A stretch of 64,000 nucleotides of DNA. Source: Lodderomyces elongisporus (taxonomy: Eukaryota; Ascomycota; Pichiomycetes; Serinales; Debaryomycetaceae). Location: the NCBI RefSeq assembly GCF_030384665.1, contig NC_083673.1, positions 1,435,501-1,499,500 on the forward strand. The letters run 5' to 3'. Position 1 is the stretch's first letter, and every line of letters begins with the position of its first letter. Positions 43,301 to 55,058 of this stretch are shown in pieces. The translations under genes were made by a program, and so were the position numbers. Below the pieces are notes generated by a model, which saw nothing but the letters and a program-made list of their open reading frames with translations, made no database searches and was not told the origin of the DNA.

Positions 43301-45119
43301 TCGAAATGGAAACGTGCTTCACATTGCCAACAGTTATAGAAAAAGAATATAAAAGAATATAAAAGAATAGAAAGAAACAACAACAAACATACTTCTAAAT
43401 ATGACCAAAAACACCTTCGCGAGTCATGACAATTTCCAAAAACTTTGAGAAAAGTGAATTGCGTTTATGGATGACATGTCGTATTATAAGACTTGGAAAA
43501 ACCCTTTTGGTTAGTTGAGCAAACATCCAAAAATGGAAATACATTCACAAACATACACTAAGACAGCAGCTTAGCAGAAACGTTAGACACCCACAACACA
43601 CGCTTAAGCCGTAATTAGAGAAAGGCTCTCACCATTCCATATTACTGACTTATGAACAACGACTATGGCCAAACATGTCCAAAAAAATTTACATTAAAAA
43701 CATAATTGTTTTTCTTTTTTTTTTTTGTTCTCCCTGGCACGGGCTGAAGAACACCAAATGTCACATTGCAACATTTAACTTGTTCGCAATGTGCCCATAT
43801 TTCTACAAAGTGGGGAATTCGTGCCATACTCAAAAATGGACAGATTTGGCAGAAGACAATACAATTAAGTGTAGAAAGAAGAGCATAATTAGAGGATAAG
43901 GAGTCGCATCTCAAACTACTTTCAAATCATATAGAATTATCGATAAATACAAATTTTATCCGTTACCATTAGTTAGACGCAATTTACCGTGTATTCGCAG
44001 AGAATGGCCACACTGCCGAATGCTTTCACTCAACAGATTGTGTCAGATAATTTACACCTTACATTTGAAAAAACAATTGAATCACTCAGTATACAATCGT
44101 ATACAAATTCTCTTCCTTCAAATATAGTCAATTGGTAGTTAAGTATAATCGTTGGTACTAATGAGCTAGGTAGGGAAATACTAATGCACAGCAGTCGCAC
44201 ACTAACAAAGAGTGACATTGCTATATGACAAAATGGTGGTCCCTAGCAGGAGCAATGACCATCAAGTTGTCCACTACCCAGTATAAAATATGATCGAGAG
44301 ACCCTATCCAAAAGACAAGCTAGGGGATATGCTGAAAACAAAATACACGAATGTAAAGATATCATTTCCGTTCCCATAACGTCAAAGAGCTTACGAATGA
44401 GAAGATCTCACTCCCTCTTGGGTGGAAATCTCATAAATGATACCAAATGTTACCGAAAATAGAAGTCTTACTAAAACGACAACTACTGCCGAAGTGTGCG
44501 GCAAAATAATCACTGTTGATGTGGTACAATCGGGAAAACTTTCCAAAAATTGAATGAAACACAGAATTATGGCAGTTCATATATGTTGGAAAAGCTTTAC
44601 TTTGCGCGATGATTCGGTGAGATGATTACTTGCAAAGTGCAAAGAAATTGGCTTGAAAAAATTTTTACACTGAAGATAGTACGTAAACTATAAGTACTCA
44701 CTAATTTTCCGAGAAAAGAAAGTTACTTTTATGTAATTTTTGTTTTCTAGATATTCCACAAGTCCGTTTTCGTGGATTGGATTGTTTCACGCACCACCAA
44801 CCCCCCCCTCTTTCACACAGACAAAGTGAAGAGATCGGTACTTACGAAGGTGGAAATCGGGTATGAGGAATCATGGTTCAAGAGACCTAGAGACGAAGGG
44901 TTTGATCATTTTTTTCTGGTGTAACACCGTCTGATGAGAATTACACTCAAACTTTGAGGATAGGAAGCTCTGCTCTTTATCCTTCTTATTCGATATGGAC
45001 CTGCCGAATGTTGGCCAAGCTTACCCGGACAACTGGCTTTTGCATCAGTGATCAATACCAAATTGAGCACCTTAATTGAGACAGTCGTATGATATAGTAT
45101 CGTACTGCGCATCGATATT

Positions 45120-45697
45120 CTTTCTAAGGTGGATAGGAGAGTCATAAAGTATCCTATCATAGAAATCGACACCAAAAATTACACGAGCGACGAATGTCCA
45201 ACTGTACACTGCACTGATGCCATCACTGAAAATTCTTTTGAAGAGATGCTCCAACCTGCATTTTCCGGGTCGGAAGCATCTGCGGATCACATTCAATATT
45301 TTGTTAAGAAGTGCAGTGATATTACTGAAATATTTTATGTTAAAAGTAGTAGTCCGGGCAGGTTGAAGTCCGAATCCCATGCACCTGTTCGGGTAAAACT
45401 TTGAGATAAAGATGCAGTTTGGAGGTGCAAATCAATCCCGTTAGGTAGCAAGAGATTAACAGCCTTTGAGATTTTATTAAAGACGTTATCTCGTGGACAA
45501 CTTGAGTTCAGCAATGCTGTATATGGAAACCCCCAGTTCTTGATACTTAACAAGGATGGTAAGTACCGGATGTTGATTGATTTACGAGAGTTGAATAAAC
45601 ATGTTGAGTTGGAAGGAGGCCATCCTCAATTAACTACTAACCAATTAACTATGGAATTGCGCGGTCACTTGTTTAACACACTTATTGACGTGAAGGA
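45120..45697 (+). pseudogene. decayed Ty3/gypsy fragment, plus-strand arm
   Basis: Translated on the plus strand this reads the linker before reverse transcriptase and the start of that domain: VHCTDAITENSFEEML, FYVKSSSPGRLKSESHAPVR, then DGKYRMLIDLRELNKHVELE up to IDVK. A stop interrupts it after residue 91 of the first frame (TGA at 45402-45404). It ends abruptly at about 45697, where it joins the oppositely oriented copy. Clearly related to the minus-strand copy at 46043-46623, with scattered substitutions. Confidence 0.85.
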
Positions 45698-46920
45698 TTA
45701 GCCAAGAAAGTTGCAATCTGAGACCTCTGCTCGCAATTCGGCAGGATTGATTTTGAGTCCTGCCTCCAGCAAGAAGGCGAAAACCTTCAATACAACATCC
45801 ATATGTTGCTTCATCAGTGCTTCCGTCCATTCGTTCACTTTCGGTCCACAGATATAGCTATATCACCCATAAAACATAACACATCCTTTGCTACCGGAGC
45901 TAAAATTCGTTGTAAGATACTGCTAAATCTGCTCACCAGGTTGATATAGCCTTGGGGAAGTACTGCATACTTCAATAGTCCTAAAGGACTGTTAAAACTA
46001 GTCACATCACTCGTTTCCGGATCAAGAGGAACCTGGAAGTAAGCGTTCTTCACGTCAATAAGCGTGTTAAACAGCCGACCGCTTAATTCCGTAGTCAATT
46101 CCTCGGTTGATTGCGGATGACCACCTTCCAACTCCACATGCTTATTCAATTCTCGTAAATCAATTAACATTCGGTATTTACCATCTTTCTTTGGTATCAA
46201 GAACCAAGGATTCCGGTAAACGGCACTGCTGAACTCTAGTTGCCCGTGGGCCAACATTTCCGATAGGATCTCAACAGCTGCCTACCTTTTGCTACCTAGC
46301 GGAACTGATTTGCACCTCCAGACTGCATCTTCATCCAGAAGTTTTATTCGAACAGGTGCATGGAGTTCGGACTTCAACCTTCCCGGACTCCCACCCTTGA
46401 CATAAAATACTTCGGTGATGGCACTGCACTTTGTAACAAAATATTCAATATCACTTTCTGACGTCTCCGAGCCTTCAAAGGAAGGGTGGAGCATTTCTTT
46501 CAATGAATCTCCAATAATGTTATCAGTGCAGTGCACAGTTTCGTATTCGTCGATCATGTAATTATAGGTGTCAATTCGCCTGATAGGATACTTCATGACT
46601 CTCCCATCCACCTTAAAATGCAATTCTCGCTCATCTTTATCATTAAACTCAATGCTAAGTTGTTGTTGATTCTAAAGAGGCCATTTATACGGCTCTTGTT
46701 ACTGTGATATGTCTTTATTCACCCCAACTATTTTCACCGGTGGTGATAATTCAGTCATTTTAGCCTTCAACCCTTCAATTGTCTTTGGATTTATCGAGCT
46801 CACTTGCAGCGCAGTGTCATATTTAAGTATAAAATGCTTGTTATGTATTACAACAGGGACATAGATATGATCAATGCTATTAATCCATCTATATAATTTT
46901 ATAGAATGCCTTTAAAAAAT
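45698..46920 (-). pseudogene. decayed Ty3/gypsy pol fragment, minus-strand arm
   Basis: Read on the minus strand from 46920: a degenerate aspartyl-protease-like stretch with a DTA-x-QVSSI motif (family: DTG/DSG), two in-frame stops, then the linker and reverse transcriptase. RT motifs are RNPWFLIPKKDGKYRMLIDL, NTLIDVKNAYFQVPLDPE and LPQGYINLVSRFSSILQ. The catalytic box reads FMGDI where active enzymes have an Asp pair. A TAG separates linker and RT near 46282, and a frameshift near 45840 is needed to reach the CNFLG end of the domain at about 45702. No integrase, RNase H or LTR is seen. The element cannot be active. Confidence 0.87.
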
Positions 46921-49900
46921 CTTTTTGGTATATAGTTTTTTTGCAATTACAAAAACACACAACGCCCTCATGTCCCGAATCTTGCTACAAGAGCTACTAA
47001 GGCTTGAATTCGTTCTTGAAACCATCAATCACTGCATGAACGCTTCAAGGACCAAAACTTAGGCTTCTGGTATTTTCTCTGACACTTTCAAAGTATATCT
47101 TTCTTCCTTTTCTGTCATCTAATTTACTCTCTTTTGTGAAATTCACGTCTGCAAGAGTTTTTTAACAAACCAAATGTAGCATATTGAACTCCTTTTGCCG
47201 GCTGCAATTTTTTTAGGATTCTCCACCACTCATTCAAAATTAAATACCTTATTAGCTTTGCTTAGAATACAAATAAACATAGCTATTCAACACAAATCCA
47301 AATAGTGATGTTAATTCTCAGATGTCTTCAAGAGCCTTGTTCACCAAAGGATACTGAACTGGACAACAAACTAAGTTTGGGACATTCGATTAAGAACAAA
47401 TACACATGTTTTTTTTCAAATAGCTCGTGCTACAACCCATTTAACAATTATTTCTTTTCAGACGCTGTGTAACACAATACCGTATCTGAAAATAGTGGCA
47501 GAAACTTAATCAAAAAGCAAATTGCATTTACACTCGTAACGATTCTATTGCCAATAAAATACGATCTATTTACGAGTTAAATTTCAGAATCTCGATTTAC
47601 AAATTTTCAATCTAGACAAGACAAACCGAAGTTGCCTGAGATTGTGCAATAAAAAGAGGCTCTTTAGAATACATTCACCAACACTTAAGCTGAGTACCTG
47701 GAAACAGAGAATGATAAACCCCCTATAAGATACAAACCTTCCATATACACCAAAATTACGAACCGATTCTTTCAATCAACCCTGAAGTAAACAACTATAT
47801 TTCAGATGTTCTGACCACCATATAGCAACTACACAGCAAAAATCATGAGATACAATTTATAACCAATTCTCCATTCTACATAAACTTGTTAAGGGCCTAA
47901 TACAAACAGTGAGACGAAATAATTAAAAATGTTGATAGTAATGAATTCAACGCTGTAAGCACAACGAAAAGTATAGCACAGAAACACGCGCAGGCCAGAA
48001 GTTTTTCATATTATTAATTACCAATATACCTCCACTTAAAAGCAAATAAATAACTTTGCTGTAAGTAAACAAACTTCGAGCACCACACAGTTATTCACGT
48101 TCGAAACTAACCAAATATTTCTTTTAATGGCTATGAGTATTTCTAAACACCAAAGTAACCAAGCTATAGTAGTGCTCAAACATACAAGTAATTAGGAAAT
48201 TTGAAGGATGCACCTGTTGAGAAGTCCACTTTTAAATCGAAAACAACCAGAAGCAGATGGTAGGTCTAATACGAGTACAACACAATTACCAATCTCGGTA
48301 AATGCAAGGACTTCTAGTCCTTGAGAATCTCAAATCCTCCCAAAAAATTGATATTTATAACTTAATCTTTATCTGCTACAAAACGAGGTATGATTGACAG
48401 TTGTAAAACAAATACCTCGTAAGTTTCTACCTCTGGTGTGTAGGCTCAATCATCTCTGCAACTATTCTGAAAGAAGGTAAGTATTTCTTGAAGGCAATAA
48501 TTAGAGACTGATATAAATTTAAGGAAATACTAACCTTTTCATATACAACATATTTCACATTAATTATCAATGTTTAACCTACATGAATAGCAAAAATTTT
48601 ATTTCTGTAGTAAAATAATTCATTTATGGAAAATTTCTTGGAAGAGGCGTTTGCTTTTCATTCGTTTTGTATCCGTATCCCCGTGTGATTTCAACATATT
48701 TTTGGATTTACCCTTGAAGCTTAACTCTGAAGAAATTATTGAATATTTTGGTAGAATATTTATTGGATTATAAACCCATCGATCATAAATTCGAGTAAAT
48801 TATGCATTTTGCATTAGCTTTGAGTTTCAAAATTATGCATTTATTGAATCTTTGCGTAGGGGCTTAAAGTACAAAAAATTCTACTCTGTTCATACATATG
48901 ATAAACTGAAAAATCAATCAGCAACATATTTATCTAGAAGCTGCTTGTTGATAAAATAGTTTATTTACTCAGAATACCAAACAAGGCGATTTGACTAATT
49001 AACTTTGAACTTATAGTTTTAAAGTTATTATCTTTTCTTTGAAATGTGGGTTCCCCAATTTGATATTGGACAGTTGCATTATATCATAACTTCTATTGAA
49101 GATAAGTATGTCTCTTGGAATTGGAAACGTTTATTTAAGCAATCTTTTATCAAGATTTTGGATGCTTTCATGGGTGGTAACGGTGTGAAAATAAAGTAAA
49201 TGTTAAGTAAGTTGATAGATTTATTTCATTAGAAAGAGAGATAGTTAGGAAACATCAATGAACTGTAAGATAGTTGTTTAATGTATTTCAATTCTCTCCA
49301 AATGTCATCATTTTTGAATTGAATAATTCGTTGCTTTTTGTATAATAATCTAAATATTTAGTACTTGAATGAATCGCGATTGATATGCAGCTGAATTTTA
49401 AGCTGTTAATTTATTTGAATTAGTTTTTAAATCGATTATGATGACGATGTCATAGTTGTGATTTTGCAATTGGAAACTTTAATTCCTATCAGTTCGTTTT
49501 TAATTCTATTTTATGTTTTTGGTTATTTTGTTTTTTGGGTTACTTAATACGTTGCAATTTAGTTGTTGTTTTGTGATGATTCGGTTTGTACATTTTTGAG
49601 ATGAGTTGGTTGTTCGTTCTAATTCTGCAGCAGTTATAGAGTTGGGGACTGATTTGTTTTTTTGTTCGAAATAGAGTTGTTCCTCTTTTATAGATAACAA
49701 ATTATTTTTCATAAAGTTTAGAGGTTAGTTTTAAATATGCAATTACATGTGAATAATTTTCATCAAACTATTCTTATATACTATCATGTTATTTTTTTAA
49801 TTGTTGCCTTGCAGGTGACATATAGAAGTTTTTCTTGTTACAAATGATTTTAATTTTAAGTTGAAGGGAAATTAATTACTTTAAGATTGTGGAATATATT

Positions 49901-50767
49901 ATAGTTTTGAAAATGCAAGTAGTACTTCGTTGTATATAGATTTACGATTTGGGGTATGAGCTTAAGTGTACAGTTCATCTGAAAGGTTTTTCGCATTTTT
50001 TCATTTAGATATATCATGGTTGTTGTTTTATATTTTGGTGTTGGTAGTCAATTGGTAATTTTCTGATATTTGGAACGTTTTGCTAGTACGGTTCCCGAAA
50101 CGAGTTTCAGGTCTTTCTAATAGTATGGATGGCTCAAAGACATTCGATAATTTCTTTGTCGATGCATTTTATCGAACTGAGGGATGCCAGTGCATCATCT
50201 AGATGTAGATCACTTTTCGCATTAAATCATATTTACATTTCTATATTCACACCTCATGTGGAGTGGAAATGTTATCACTTTTCAACTCACATTGACGGAC
50301 TAGAAATTCAACAACTGTTTCATGGTGTAGTGCTGCAGTGTGGCAATATCCGTGAGTTTAGCTTTTGTAAAAAAAATTTGTTCTTTTCTCTGTTTCATTG
50401 TTGAGGAATTTTAGTTGCATGTGCGTTTACGGTAGGTCAATTTCTAACATCATTTATCAGACGAACTTTGATGTGAGTGCTGCAAGGATATCTTGTGTTG
50501 TTTACTCGTTATCTATTTTCCAGAAGCATATAGAGCAGTTGAGTAGCTGTTGTTCTTCCGAAGCGAGTTTGATTCCCAGAGCTTTAGCTCATGCAATACT
50601 GATCCGTTGATCATTTCACCCTTGTTGTGCCTTGATATTTTCATGATGAACAATTGCGTGGGATTATTTACTTAGAATTTGGTTGGTATAATGAAAACTG
50701 TCCTTATGGTGTATCAGTTTTTCAATAGATTTTCGAATAGGAACGGAAATTCTATTGTCAGTTGTTT

Positions 50768-50818
50768 ATAATAATAATAATAATAATGATGATGATGATG
50801 ATGATGATGGTGGTGGTG
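50768..50818. repeat. compound trinucleotide repeat (AAT)n(GAT)n(GGT)n
   Basis: An AAT run grades into GAT and then GGT, non-coding, inside the gene-free region. Stepwise single-base change across adjacent triplet blocks is visible directly. Confidence 0.9.
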
Positions 50819-51981
50819 TTAGTCTTGGTGGTTTAGCTGGCGAGGACAGTGGACAAATGAGGCAGTATTGCACCTCGTGAGTACCGATTTCGTGAGCGAT
50901 GCGTGGTATATCATTTCTTTCGTTGTGCTATATTGTGTTGTTTCCTTTTCAAATGCTTCTGCTATCATCTGGTAACTGGTATCATTGATTTGTATAAGCT
51001 TTGTGCTCTACCAGTCTTGTTTTGTGGATTGTGTGGTTTATTTTCTTGATCTTTTTGAAGTTTTAAAGGTTTGCGATATTTTGCAATGTATCAAGTATGT
51101 GAATTTCAAGGATTTGAACTGCGAAAAGTGGTGGGGGAGGAGTAATATTCGTGTATCCAGAATAGGCCATTCAAGCGGGACTATTCGGACTTTTCCGTAA
51201 TTGATATAGTTATAAGTAGAAGGAATCTATATCCCTCTCGGCTACTACCCGATGGGTCCATGAACTAGCACACATCAAGTATCGTATTTGTAGCTTTGTA
51301 ATTCAAAAATAATATTGGTGGAGACAAGTAAGTTTAACAGGTCTTTACTATGGCAAACCGCTTTGAAGAATCTATAACTCGTGTCTTGAAAAGAGTAATG
51401 TTTCTCGCCTTACTTGTATATGGGATTTAAGGTACGTGTATGAGTCCGACCTGGTCGCATGCAGGCTCTGTATTCGAAGCTCCAGAATAAAAACGTCCGT
51501 TGTTTTGACCACCATACGTTTGTAAGTTGTTGCTCTTCACAGTTGCAGAGAAATGGGGGAGAGGGGGGCTTATGCTGGTTGCAAAGAGAAATTTGTCAAC
51601 CATAAAACCGTGTTCAAGAAACATCGTGTGTGAATCAAAGGAACTACAATGTATCGATCGATGAAAAACTTATCGAGACTAATTATGTCTAGTTGCAACA
51701 AACAGAAGAAAACCAATTGCTTCAATTTGAGATAGTTCCCAGTGCCTATTTCCAAAAAGATATAAATGAAGAAATGAAAAGAGAGGAACAAAGAAAAAAA
51801 AATCACTTTAATTTTGAGGCATTTCAACGCCAAAATGGCAAAATAAAATTAACATTAATTGAGTTGAACAATTCATCAAGTATCTAAAATGACTAAAGTA
51901 TCGATCAAATCTGTATCTCTACCTTATCGTGTTTGTCTTTTACACACAATACGATCAACATCAACAAACTCCGCTATTAGT

Positions 51982-52455
51982 TTACTCCACGTCGTCGAAT
52001 TTTTGGTCAACCAAGTCTGGAATGTCCTCGTTAGCTTCTTCAGTGGCACCTGCCTCACCAGCAGCACCGAAATCTTTAGGGTTCTTACCGGCTTGGATTT
52101 GCTCTGCCAATTGTCTCAAGATCTCAAGGTTCTCAGCTCCCAATTGAGGCAAGATTTGAGGAATCAATTGTGTAATGTTCTTTTCTTGTGGGTAACCAGT
52201 GAAGGCAAAAGTGTTTGCAGCTGGAGCACCTTGCACACCAACTCTGTTGAAGTGCAATACCTTACCGTCGTCTTTGAAAAAGTTAGCTTCTTCAACACCT
52301 TCAATCTTAGTAGCCTTCAATTTACCCAAGGTCTCAATCAATTTGGTGTCATCTTGTTCGGTCTTGACTCCCTTCTTTGCTTTGACTCTTGATCCTCCAA
52401 CCTTCTTGGCGGTAGACTTTTGCAATTTAGCTAATTTTTCTGGATCCACTGGCAT
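51982..52455 (-). CDS. EGD1: nascent polypeptide-associated complex, beta subunit
   Basis: 157 residues, ATG at 52455. Begins MPVDPEKLAKLQKSTAKKVG with the ribosome-binding basic motif (RVKAKKGVK) near residues 22-30. The NAC domain follows: KLIETLGKLKATKIEGVEEA, then FFKDDGKVLHFNRVGVQGAP and ANTFAFTGYPQEKNITQLIP. The C-terminus is acidic. With Egd2 it forms NAC, which binds nascent chains at the ribosome exit and supports correct targeting. Size and motifs match the family throughout. It borders the centromere-like region on its right side. CTG codons are absent, as expected for a highly expressed gene in a CUG-Ser yeast. Confidence 0.97.
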   Translation of the reverse strand: MPVDPEKLAKLQKSTAKKVGGSRVKAKKGVKTEQDDTKLIETLGKLKATKIEGVEEANFFKDDGKVLHFNRVGVQGAPAANTFAFTGYPQEKNITQLIPQILPQLGAENLEILRQLAEQIQAGKNPKDFGAAGEAGATEEANEDIPDLVDQKFDDVE

Positions 52456-53547
52456 GTTGTATGTTTAGTTAGTTATCGTAACGTCGTAAAGTCGAAGTTT
52501 AGAATATCCTATCGCTTTCTTCTTCCTTTTAATATTTTTTTTTTTTTTGCCCTGAGGCCAAGTCGTTGAAAAATTTTGTGTGAAAAATTCTTAGGGAAAA
52601 TTGAGATTTTGGTTCTGGAAATTGGCGGCGGTCGCACGACACGAAGAATCAACAAATTTTTTTTTTTTCCTTTCTTTCTTTCTTGCTTTCTTAGCATTTA
52701 ACAAATGCTGAAATATACAGGAAAACCAAGGTTTGGGTGTGAAGAGATGCCGTCCTGCCCAATAAAGTCATCACTACACTCGAGCTCTGTGCAATGAGAA
52801 ACTTTTTGGTACTCAACTGGTTATTTTTCTGTATACATAGAGTTGATAGTCATCCAATCAATCAACCAATCAATCAACCAATCAATCAACCAATCAATCA
52901 ACCAATTAAGCAATTAATTAATTAATTAATTAATCGTAGAAGATATTTATCGAGAACAGATAAATTGGATAAAAATAAATGAGATCATCATCAATTCACC
53001 TTAATTGCATAAGTGAGATGAATGACGAGACAAAAAGTGGGTAATTTTCAGGTCCTTGTACGTGGTTCCAATTACATTGCTATGTACACATATATATATC
53101 TCCACTTGGATATGCAGTAAAGTCATCTGAAGAATAGAAGCTGCTATGGGAGAGAAAAGAAAGCACATTGGAGTCAAAGACCTAAATTGTATTTGTAGTT
53201 GTAATTATTGGAAGCCTCGAGCAAATTGTATAATCACATTTACTTAACTGCAAAGACTAGAGAGTGTATCAAAACGCAACTTGTACACCTCAAATACCGT
53301 TGTTCTTTGGTTTGACAAGGTCGTACCTTGACAACTTTGAATCAATCAACTGTAACTCAAGGAGAAAAAAAAATCGCGGTTTGTAGAATTAGAATTCTTG
53401 CATTTTTGGTGTCAGAAAAACAAAATAACCAATTATCCACAGCGCTGTGGGAAATTAAAAACAAAGACAAAGAAGTTAAAAAAGATAAAGAAGATAAAGA
53501 AGATAAAGAAGATAAAGAAGACAAAGAAGACTAATATCTCAACGTAA
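52456..53547. promoter_or_regulatory. divergent upstream region, EGD1 / lipid phosphatase
   Basis: No gene seen. Tandem AATCAATCAACC units at 52854-52935 grade into ATTA repeats. A GATAAAGAA-type tandem at 53461-53531 lies immediately before the phosphatase ATG and would be in its 5' leader; its long open frame lacks an ATG. A TA stretch is at about 53090-53100. Confidence 0.55.
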
Positions 53548-54399
53548 ATGGTATTTTTACTGACATCTGAGATTAAAGGCTATGTACAAAGCCGCAAGTT
53601 CAAGAACTATATTCCAGACTGGATTGCTGCTTGCATTTTATTTGCATATTTCTTCCTTATAGCTGAACATGCACAACCATTCAATCGCCAGTTTTCACCA
53701 TCTGATTTGAGCATACAACACCCCTACGCAGTCGAGGAGCGAGTCTCAGGCATGCAATGTATAGCTTTGGCTACACTTGTGCCGTCATTTGTCATTACAG
53801 CTGTCACTGTTTCAAAAGTGTACTTACGTTCGAAATCAAAGGAGGATGCATTACATACATTGCAAGTGGCTATTTTGGGGTTGGCAATTGCAATTAGTGT
53901 AACGGGAACTGTCACAGATATCTTAAAGAACTGGATAGCGCAACCCAGGCCTGACTTTTTGGCTAGATGCGGGATAAAGCCTGAATTGAACAGCGACAAG
54001 CTCTTGGATATTTCGTCGTGTTCTGCGCCGTTGGGCGCAAATGTCTTGCTTGATGGATTGAGATCGACCCCATCCGGTCATTCTTCCATAAGCTTTGTTG
54101 CGTTTGCGTACTTGACGCTATGGATCCTTGCACAGTACAGGTTAATATCCAATTGCCCCAAAAGTGTCTATAAATACATCCTTGCCGCACTTCCGCTATT
54201 ATTGGCTACATACATAGCATTGAGCAGAACCCAGGACTATAGGCACCACTTCTTTGATATTATATTTGGGTCATTGATTGGCTGCATTTTTGCTTGGCTT
54301 GTCTTCCGTCTTTATTGGGAGAATTTGACTAGTGAGGAGTGCGAAATGCCGCGCAGTAGATTGGAACAGGCTGAGAACGATACTATCTTACCGTTATAG
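53548..54399 (+). CDS. PAP2-family lipid phosphatase, Dpp1/Lpp1 type
   Basis: 283 residues, ATG at 53548; S. cerevisiae Dpp1 has 289. Multi-pass membrane protein with hydrophobic segments near residues 25-45, 70-90, 107-128, 175-195, 208-228 and 233-252. The three phosphatase motifs are all present: KNWIAQPRP (KxxxxxxRP) near 131, PSGHSS near 175 and SRTQDYRHHFFD near 227-238. Family members remove phosphate from diacylglycerol pyrophosphate and phosphatidate, and in C. albicans one (Dpp3) contributes to farnesol production. I cannot tell which paralogue this is. The catalytic residues are intact, so it should be active, in vacuolar or Golgi membrane by analogy. Confidence 0.92.
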   Translation: MVFLLTSEIKGYVQSRKFKNYIPDWIAACILFAYFFLIAEHAQPFNRQFSPSDLSIQHPYAVEERVSGMQCIALATLVPSFVITAVTVSKVYLRSKSKEDALHTLQVAILGLAIAISVTGTVTDILKNWIAQPRPDFLARCGIKPELNSDKLLDISSCSAPLGANVLLDGLRSTPSGHSSISFVAFAYLTLWILAQYRLISNCPKSVYKYILAALPLLLATYIALSRTQDYRHHFFDIIFGSLIGCIFAWLVFRLYWENLTSEECEMPRSRLEQAENDTILPL

Positions 54400-55058
54400 G
54401 CGTACATTTTTGATAGAAGAGATAAAGCAGTGCAAATATAATACAAAACTTTATACGTGTATGTAGGTCTGGAGAATGCTTTGCACCCAATTCTTTCCAT
54501 TCTATTAAAAAAAAAAATTTCCAAGTGTTAATATGTGTGTGTGTATGTGTGTGTGTATGTGTGTGTGTATGTGTGTGTGTATGTGTGTGTGTATGTGTGT
54601 GTGTATGTGTGTGTGTATGTGTGTGTGTATGTGTGTGTGTATGTGTGTGTGTATGTGTGTGTGTATATGTGTGTGTATGTCTGTGTGTATGTACATATGT
54701 GTAAAGGTAATAAGCTCTGAAACGGAAATGTGAAACAGTTACACAAAACCACTTTTGCAGCAGAGGGTCTTCCACCTGCCAACTACATGCAAATTAATTT
54801 GTAAACTAGGAGTATAATACTTTGAAACTGTTTTCAAACTACTCGAAAACAAATTCAAAAGACTGGACTATGGGTATATCTAGCGATGATTTTCCATATA
54901 AAATACATTTAGCTTACAGAGAATGTTGATTACATGGATTTGTAGATCTCACAGGTTTCACTGATTGCACTGAAAGCTTACATTTGCATAATTAGAACCA
55001 ACGAATAGACAAGGACAACTTCAACAAAAACCATAACAACCATAATAATCGCAATCAA
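54400..55058. other. intergenic region between phosphatase and Fus1-like gene
   Basis: The first half holds the 12-base minisatellite described separately. The second half, 54720-55058, is plain AT-rich sequence leading to the Fus1-like ATG, with CAACAACCATAATAAT-type repeats at about 55020-55050. No gene. Confidence 0.5.
54531..54692. repeat. GT-rich minisatellite with a 12-base period
   Basis: About thirteen near-identical copies of ATGTGTGTGTGT, alternating purine-pyrimidine throughout. It lies about 130 bases past the stop of the lipid phosphatase gene. The last copies are degenerate. Confidence 0.95.

Larger units (their letters stand above)
43300..51900. other. candidate centromere region
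   Basis: Together with its flanks this is the only part of the window where nearly 11 kb pass without a convincing gene (41172-51981). From about 46.9 to 48.6 kb the plus strand is rich in A and C. From about 48.6 to 51.2 kb it is rich in T and G. My hand counts on sampled 60-base lines gave A231 C122 G63 T184 (left, 600 bases) and A115 C55 G95 T215 (right, 480 bases). The switch is sharp, near 48.6 kb. Such a flip fits a fixed bidirectional replication origin, as reported for C. albicans centromeres. A decayed retroelement in inverted arrangement lies within. No short point-centromere motif is expected or seen. Confidence 0.5.

Noticed and set aside
50129..50404. ATG-initiated 91-codon frame in the gene desert
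   Set aside because: No recognisable domain, T/G-biased like its surroundings, and no splice partner; best explained by chance.
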